Source of the DNA: Rhizophagus sp. LPA8_4_AMF
Taxonomy: Eukaryota; Glomeromycota; Glomeromycetes; Glomerales; Glomeraceae
Direction of reading: 5' to 3'
DNA length: 22,447 nt
Assembly (NCBI GenBank): GCA_021464525.1
Contig: JADRCO010001113.1
Location: 1-22,447, forward strand
Shown: piece after piece, positions 18,204 through 22,447 of the stretch
How the letters are laid out: the number at the start of each line of letters is the position of its first letter
Numbering within the stretch: position 1 is the stretch's first letter
Notes under the pieces: model-generated
Databases searched by the model: none
Told to the model about the DNA's origin: nothing
The model's input: the letters and a program-made list of their open reading frames with translations, nothing else
Translations under genes and position numbers: made by a program

Positions 18204-20595
18204 AGTATATTATTGAATAGATTTGATGCAACTTCTTCTCCAAATGGTAGTGATTGTTTATCTTGAAGTGAAATTTTTTGCTTTCTTTGAGCACGTATTT
18301 CTTCAAGACCAAGTGCCAAATTATCTTTTTCAACCTTGCCTGAAACTAATCAAAATTTTGATTGTTTAAGAGATAATGACATGTTTGCATGAGTTTTTAA
18401 ATCTAATTTATTGAAAAATCCTTCAACTTGTTATTGGTGAACAATAATAAAATAGATATGTGTTTTAACAAAATTATAAAGTAGAGGAAATTCATATAAC
18501 ATAGGATCATCTGTCTTGTAAAATACTTTGAATTCATCATCAAATTCTTTGTTATCTAATAACATTTCTTGTAAATTAAAAGTATTGTTATTTCCAGCTT
18601 TAATATTATCATCTAAACCCTTTGCAAATCTTAATTCTATATCTGTGAGTGGTTTATTCCACTCTCTTTTTAAAATTGCAAAGCAAAAACTATTGGCAAA
18701 TAAATGTGCAGTATTTCCACGTAAACAACAAATCACCAATGGTAAATAAAGCCATAGATCTAACCATTTTTCAAAATATTCATAAACTTCATTGATTCCA
18801 TTTTCCAAATTATTGAATAATTCTTCAAATTCATCATTTGATAATTTTTTAACAGCTTCTGATAATTCATCAGCAAAAAACATTTCTACGCTATTCATAA
18901 TATTTTTAAGAAAGGCTTTTCATTCATAAACCTTATCTGGCATCTCGTGTACTCATCTTCCAAAGGGTAATTGAGCCAATTGTCCATTTTGGATTATATG
19001 TAAATTAGGATCCTGACCCACTATGAATTGTACTAGAGATTCATATTTATTTGAATATTAATTATTGAATTAGATAACTATAATTTAAAAAGACGCCAAT
19101 CATTTAAATATGCTTTTAGTGTATTATGATGATTTTTCAGCTGAATAATAAACTAATGAGCCAATAAAATATAAGCTTCACATCGATCTAAATATTGCTT
19201 AGTAGTTCGTAATTCATAGCCTAACGAGAACGAAGTGGAAATTGATACTGGTTATAATGAAATTCCATCATACAATTCTTTAATTATTGATGCATTAATA
19301 TTAAGGAGCTTATCTTTATCGCTAGAATTATAGCCATCATGTAAATTCCATGCCAAATATAAAAGATTATATGGATGTAATTTTTGAGAGAAACCAGTAG
19401 AATTTGAAAGTGTGCTAAATGCTTTTTGTTTAAAATGATTAAATATAATTTGCATAATGTAAAGACCACAGCTAACTCAAAAAGTATTTGTGCTAGTTTT
19501 TTCATTAAAAAGAGCTACAGCACCTTTTTTATTGCTTGCTATATATACTGTATTATCAGTAACCCACAAGATACATTTAGTAATATCAAGTCCATTTTCT
19601 ATAATTGTTTGAATAACTATATTAGAAACTGTCTCACTATTACATCTTGAAATATCTTTAAAACTTGCCATAAAAACAATTGGAGCTTATTCTTTCTCAC
19701 TCCATATTTAATAACAAAGAACAAAGTTTTTAATTTTTTCACGAATAGATTCATCAACCATAATTCCAAAGACTGGTGCATTTGCAATTTGAGAAATATT
19801 ATTATTAATATATAGTTGAGAAACATCTTTATGCCATGTATGTAATGTTGAAGTTGATATCCAATTTTGTGGAGATTTTCCAGTTAAAAACTTATAAATT
19901 AATTTAATGCATTTAATTGTAGAGCACATTGATATATTTTCTACTTGTGCAATGCTAGTTGCAAGCCAAACTGTATTTGATGTGTATTTTCGTTTATTGT
20001 CCATAAAAAGAGAGTTGATTTTATTTTTAAATATATCATTTGACATTATTGAAGATTTTTGGATTAAAGAACGAATTTCTGAAATATGTTGTTATTTTTG
20101 ATTATGCAAATATCCCACTTGAGCTTCAAGTGATTTTATCCTTCCAATTAACTTTTTTTGTTTGTTGATTGAGCCTTTTATTCTCCATCTCTAGTTGATC
20201 TTTTGTATTTTTTAAAGATTCATTTGATAAATGGTATTTATAGAGACTATCAGCAATAGAATTATATGCTTTTGTTTAAAGATACGGTGATAGAAGTTTG
20301 CCTGCATTTTGACCTTTTGGATAGCGCATAGTTGTGATAAAATGATTAACTGCTGGAATTTCTTTATCAGATAATTGTTGAACTGCAGCTATTAATTTAT
20401 TTCGTTGATTGTATACTTTGTTTTTAAGTTTTAATTCATCATCTTTCTTTTTCTTTAACTTTTGGGTCATACTTCACGTGCTTTTTTCAACTGACGCTTA
20501 CATCTTGAAATTGGTGGTATTGCTGTTAAAAAATCTGAAATCTTAAAAGTTTGATAACTTTGCATTCGATTAGCATTTGAAAAATTATAAAAATT
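18191..20595 (-). pseudogene. hAT-like (RNase H-fold) transposase relic
   Basis: Reading leftward from about 20595: an N-terminal part (SDFLTAIPPISRCKRQLKKA), then a coiled coil (KDQLEMENKRLNQQTKK, RIKSLEAQVGYLHNQK), then a catalytic-like core. The core has WLATSIAQVENIS, a fork-head-like segment ending TLHTWHKDVSQL, PVFGIMVDES (first acidic motif), KCILWVTDNTVYI (second acidic motif) and a CGLYIMQ box. Further on are YLAWNLHDGYNSS, YELRTTKQYLDRCEAY, a C-terminal helical region (18431-18898), and an end VEGFFNKLDLKTHANMSLSLKQ with a stop at 18191-18193. In-frame stops lie at 18350, 18431, 18920, 18953, 19477, 19687, 19708, 20092 and 20276; frameshifts are near 20465, in the T7 run at 20153-20159, and near 19040. 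The CGLY box has Tyr (19459-19461) where hAT enzymes have a His (CxxH). It cannot be active. The DDE-type fold is likely; hAT is the best guess. Confidence 0.75.
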
Positions 20596-20881
20596 TAGAT
20601 AAATACCCAATAACTTGAAAAATAATGTAACTGTCTCACTTTTTTGAAAAGCATGAAATATAAAATTTTTTTCTTACATAGATACGTCTGAAAGTATTAT
20701 TTTGTTTGTTTTTGAGATATACCGATCTTTTTTTTGGATAAAAATCCCGTCACATGAAAGAGACAATGATTTAAATTACTTTTATAGAATTCAGAATGTA
20801 AATGATAGGAAGAGTTTAATTTTATGGAAGTATAATTTAGTAAGAAGTTTATTATAAAACAGTTAATCAATAATTTAATCA
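20596..20881. other. Transposon interior upstream of the transposase
   Basis: Non-coding interior between the transposase start and the right terminal repeat, where the transposase promoter would sit. No specific site is visible. Confidence 0.4.
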
Positions 20882-20953
20882 GAAAAATCTTTAATAGTAA
20901 ATTTTTATAAGGGTCCATTAGTCCATATATAGTTTTGATTTAATTAGTTGACC
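20882..20953 (-). repeat. Right terminal inverted repeat
   Basis: Reverse complement of the left terminal repeat with a 6-bp insertion. Outer end: TTTAATTAGTTGACC. Confidence 0.88.
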
Positions 20954-21276
20954 ACGTACTCCAGTAGCCTGTGATACATACGAAAAATAAAATACAAAGA
21001 TTGGTCACCCGATACATAATGTTTATATTAAACTACCTATGATCCTAATTTGATTTGGTACCCTTTTTCACAAATTGCCCTTTTGATTTCTCTCGATTTC
21101 TTCAGCTTCTGCGCCTTTTCAGTAACTATATAATATGACCAAGGACCTTCTCTGTCTTGTCTTTCATATCTTCATCTTCATATGCAACAGATAAGGGCTT
21201 CGACAATTTGAATACTGGTTTCCATTCATTGTCAAATGTACATTTCATGAAATACCATTTTCTGTATCACCAAACT
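20954..21276. other. Spacer with possible decayed coding sequence
   Basis: The first about 20 bp continue the transposon end similarity. Around 21090-21190 the minus strand has a coding-like patch (AYEDEDMKDKTEKVLGH) broken by stops and too short to identify. I see no complete gene. Confidence 0.35.
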
Positions 21277-21354
21277 AAAAAATGGCTAATTGAAAATTAT
21301 TCTATTCAGGCAGTAATTTCTTTACCTAAAGGGATATTTTTACCTTATACAGGA
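21277..21354 (+). pseudogene. Fragment resembling type I restriction methylase HsdM (N6-adenine methylase)
   Basis: Twenty-six codons (part of a 68-codon open frame, 21157-21363) contain WLIENYSIQAVISLP followed by KGIFLPYTG. This closely follows the segment of bacterial HsdM/N6-adenine methylases that reads roughly Leu-(hydrophobic)-Glu-Asn ... (A/G)VISLP.GVF.PYTG, just after the NPPF catalytic region. The match stops at TGSF, where a TAA follows; the expected downstream KTSILFF-type strand is missing. The catalytic NPPF/Y and SAM-binding motifs are not seen upstream. Family members are bacterial, so a transfer from a bacterium or endosymbiont, or contamination, would be needed. The likeness is from memory of the family, not a search. 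Confidence 0.45.
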
Positions 21355-21679
21355 AGCTTCTAAAAGTTTTTAACATATAGTAAGGTTGTAAGAGGTTATA
21401 AAAGTTCAGATTTACCCTGTAAGACATATAGTTGGCTTTACGTCTGACGATCTCAAAATTCTAAAGTCCTCAGCCTTTCATAACATATGCTTCTATCATC
21501 ACTATTTACTTTTAGAGCATATTCTGCGTTGCATATAGACGTTCTTTCACATTTTCTCTCATTTGTTTGGGGAAAAAATAAAGAACAAAGGTTGCTATTT
21601 TTTACTAATATTATTAAAAAATTATAAAAAAATAAGGTTAATGGTAGATTTGATTGGTCAGCTGCATTTTAGATTATAT
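21355..21679. other. AT-rich spacer
   Basis: No gene or RNA is supportable here. Confidence 0.4.
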
Positions 21680-21856
21680 TCTGTCTTGAAATTACCATGA
21701 TAGGATTTTGTCTTCTGTCTTGATTGTAATGTGACAGAATTCATGACATGATTTAATCTCCTATCTCAATCATACTGCGACAGGAATAACCTTCTGTCTT
21801 GATCATAATACAACAGCATATAACATCCTGTTGCGAAATAATTCAATCAGAGACAG
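21680..21856. repeat. Degenerate tandem repeat with CTGTC / GACAG arms
   Basis: About five units of roughly 30-48 bp follow the pattern CTGTCTTGATCATAAT then (A/G)(C/T)(G/A)ACAG and an AT-rich linker. Examples are TTCTGTCTTGA at 21679, 21713 and 21791, GTGACAG at 21731, GCGACAG at 21777, and GAGACAG at the right end. The CTGTC and GACAG ends are complementary, so each unit can fold. Confidence 0.6.
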
Positions 21857-22412
21857 CCCAAAAGGGCATAAAATGTGCTATTATCATCTGATTTGAAGAT
21901 GTAAACAAGAAGAAAACTAGTAAGTCCAGTAATATATTATTTTTCAAATGGCATTACTATGTTTTAATTAACACGAGTTTTTTGTAAATAACGTTGACGA
22001 TATAGTCCTTTTTTTGTATCTATCAGCATTTTTTGGGTAGAAGTTTTTGTATTTACTACAAAACAGAGTATATTATTAGTTTTCGAGATGAACATATATA
22101 TAGTTGTTATTATATATATAGTTATTCCTGGCTTTTAGCCTAGCGAAGCTATAAAAATATTATTATTCTTTTTTTATGTGTTTATTTACACTAATTAAAA
22201 ATCCATTATTTTTTTCATATGACTGCAAATATTAATTATGTTTATCATTATATGGATTGCAAGAATATATCTAAAGATGCCAATTTTATGATTATTCGTT
22301 AATAATAATAGATGAAATTGTTGACATGATATTTTTTTTCTGTTCCATACAGAACAATATGATTGCTTCATTGATGATGTACATAAAGATGTTAGCCGTA
22401 ATTGATTTGGCG
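21857..22412. other. AT-rich spacer with a small foldback
   Basis: No gene is seen. At 22130-22150 the sequence GCTTTTAGCCTAGCGAAGC has complementary GCTT/AAGC ends and resembles the inner arm of the inverted-repeat element at 14506-14876. An ATATATATAGTTGTTATTATATATATAGTTATT-like near-direct repeat precedes it. Confidence 0.4.
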
Positions 22413-22432
22413 ATGCCGTAATATTACGGCAT
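22413..22432. repeat. Perfect 20-bp palindrome containing TAATATTAC
   Basis: ATGCCGTAATATTACGGCAT is its own reverse complement. Related pieces (GCCGTAATT at about 22395 and GCATTACAG at 22436) flank it. It probably belongs to a repeat that runs past the window edge. Confidence 0.85.
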
Positions 22433-22447
22433 ACAGCATTACAGTTA

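Larger units (their letters stand above)
17963..20953 (-). mobile_element. hAT-like DNA transposon, complete outline, inactive
   Basis: The element is bounded by long terminal inverted repeats (17963-18028 and 20882-20953) and contains one minus-strand transposase relic filling most of the interior, about 2,991 bp in all. Weaker, transition-rich similarity continues about 20 bp outward on both sides, so the true ends may lie a little further out. No clean 8-bp target duplication is visible at the innermost ends. Assignment to hAT rests on the transposase motifs; the terminal repeats are longer than the short ones typical of hAT elements, so another DDE superfamily is possible. Confidence 0.75.

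Noticed and set aside
20697..20918. A 73-aa minus-strand ORF
   Set aside because: It overlaps the right terminal inverted repeat of the transposon and has no coding texture.
22384..22447. Helitron 3' end
   Set aside because: A hairpin is present, but no CTRR-type terminus follows within the remaining 15 bp; the window ends too soon to decide.
1..22447. tRNA or rRNA genes
   Set aside because: I found no cloverleaf with TTC-type T-loop and A/B box, and no rRNA-like conserved stretch; the hairpins at 14770, 15747 and 17243 lack the other arms.

Overview
The window is eukaryotic and fungal. It is very AT-rich, with short GT...AG introns (mostly 60-250 bp), compact intron-containing housekeeping genes, and decayed repeats between them. 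The mix of a decayed RecQ-like helicase, a decayed hAT-like transposon and small inverted-repeat elements around conserved genes suggests an arbuscular mycorrhizal fungus (Glomeromycotina, Rhizophagus-like). That placement is inference from recognised sequence style; no search was run.

Layout. 1-2136: a hairpin, then a RecQ-like helicase relic (+) with its reading frame kept but about twelve in-frame stops. 2137-5640: AT-rich sequence holding an unidentified minus-strand coding relic (about 2560-3770), a 473-bp inverted-repeat element (4240-4712) and a 3'-flank repeat. 5649-7802 (-): intact six-exon importin alpha. 8226-9189 (+): intact six-exon DJ-1/PARK7-family protein, divergent from importin alpha over a 423-bp shared promoter. 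9583-14145 (+): fourteen-exon STE20/OSR1-SPAK-like kinase whose C-terminal region contains a 513-bp tandem duplication of exon plus intron. 14146-16556: mostly non-coding, with an inverted-repeat element (14506-14876), strong hairpins and two isolated exon-like stretches. 16557-17026 (+): last exon of an unrecognised gene. 17621-17875 (-): small coiled-coil ORF. 17963-20953: a complete but dead hAT-like element with 66/72-bp terminal inverted repeats and a minus-strand transposase relic. 20954-22447: sparse sequence with a short fragment resembling a bacterial type I restriction methylase (HsdM), a degenerate CTGTC/GACAG tandem repeat and a perfect 20-bp palindrome at the right edge.

The three intact genes (nuclear import adaptor, DJ-1-type stress protein, signalling kinase) are ordinary cellular genes with no visible pathway link beyond the shared importin/DJ-1 promoter. 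The most interesting signals are the tandemly duplicated kinase exons carrying RFxV motifs, the HsdM-like fragment, the mutation pattern in the two large relics, and the terminal inverted repeats that bound the transposon. Exon boundaries were derived by hand from splice consensus and reading frame; totals close exactly (534, 194 and 945 aa).
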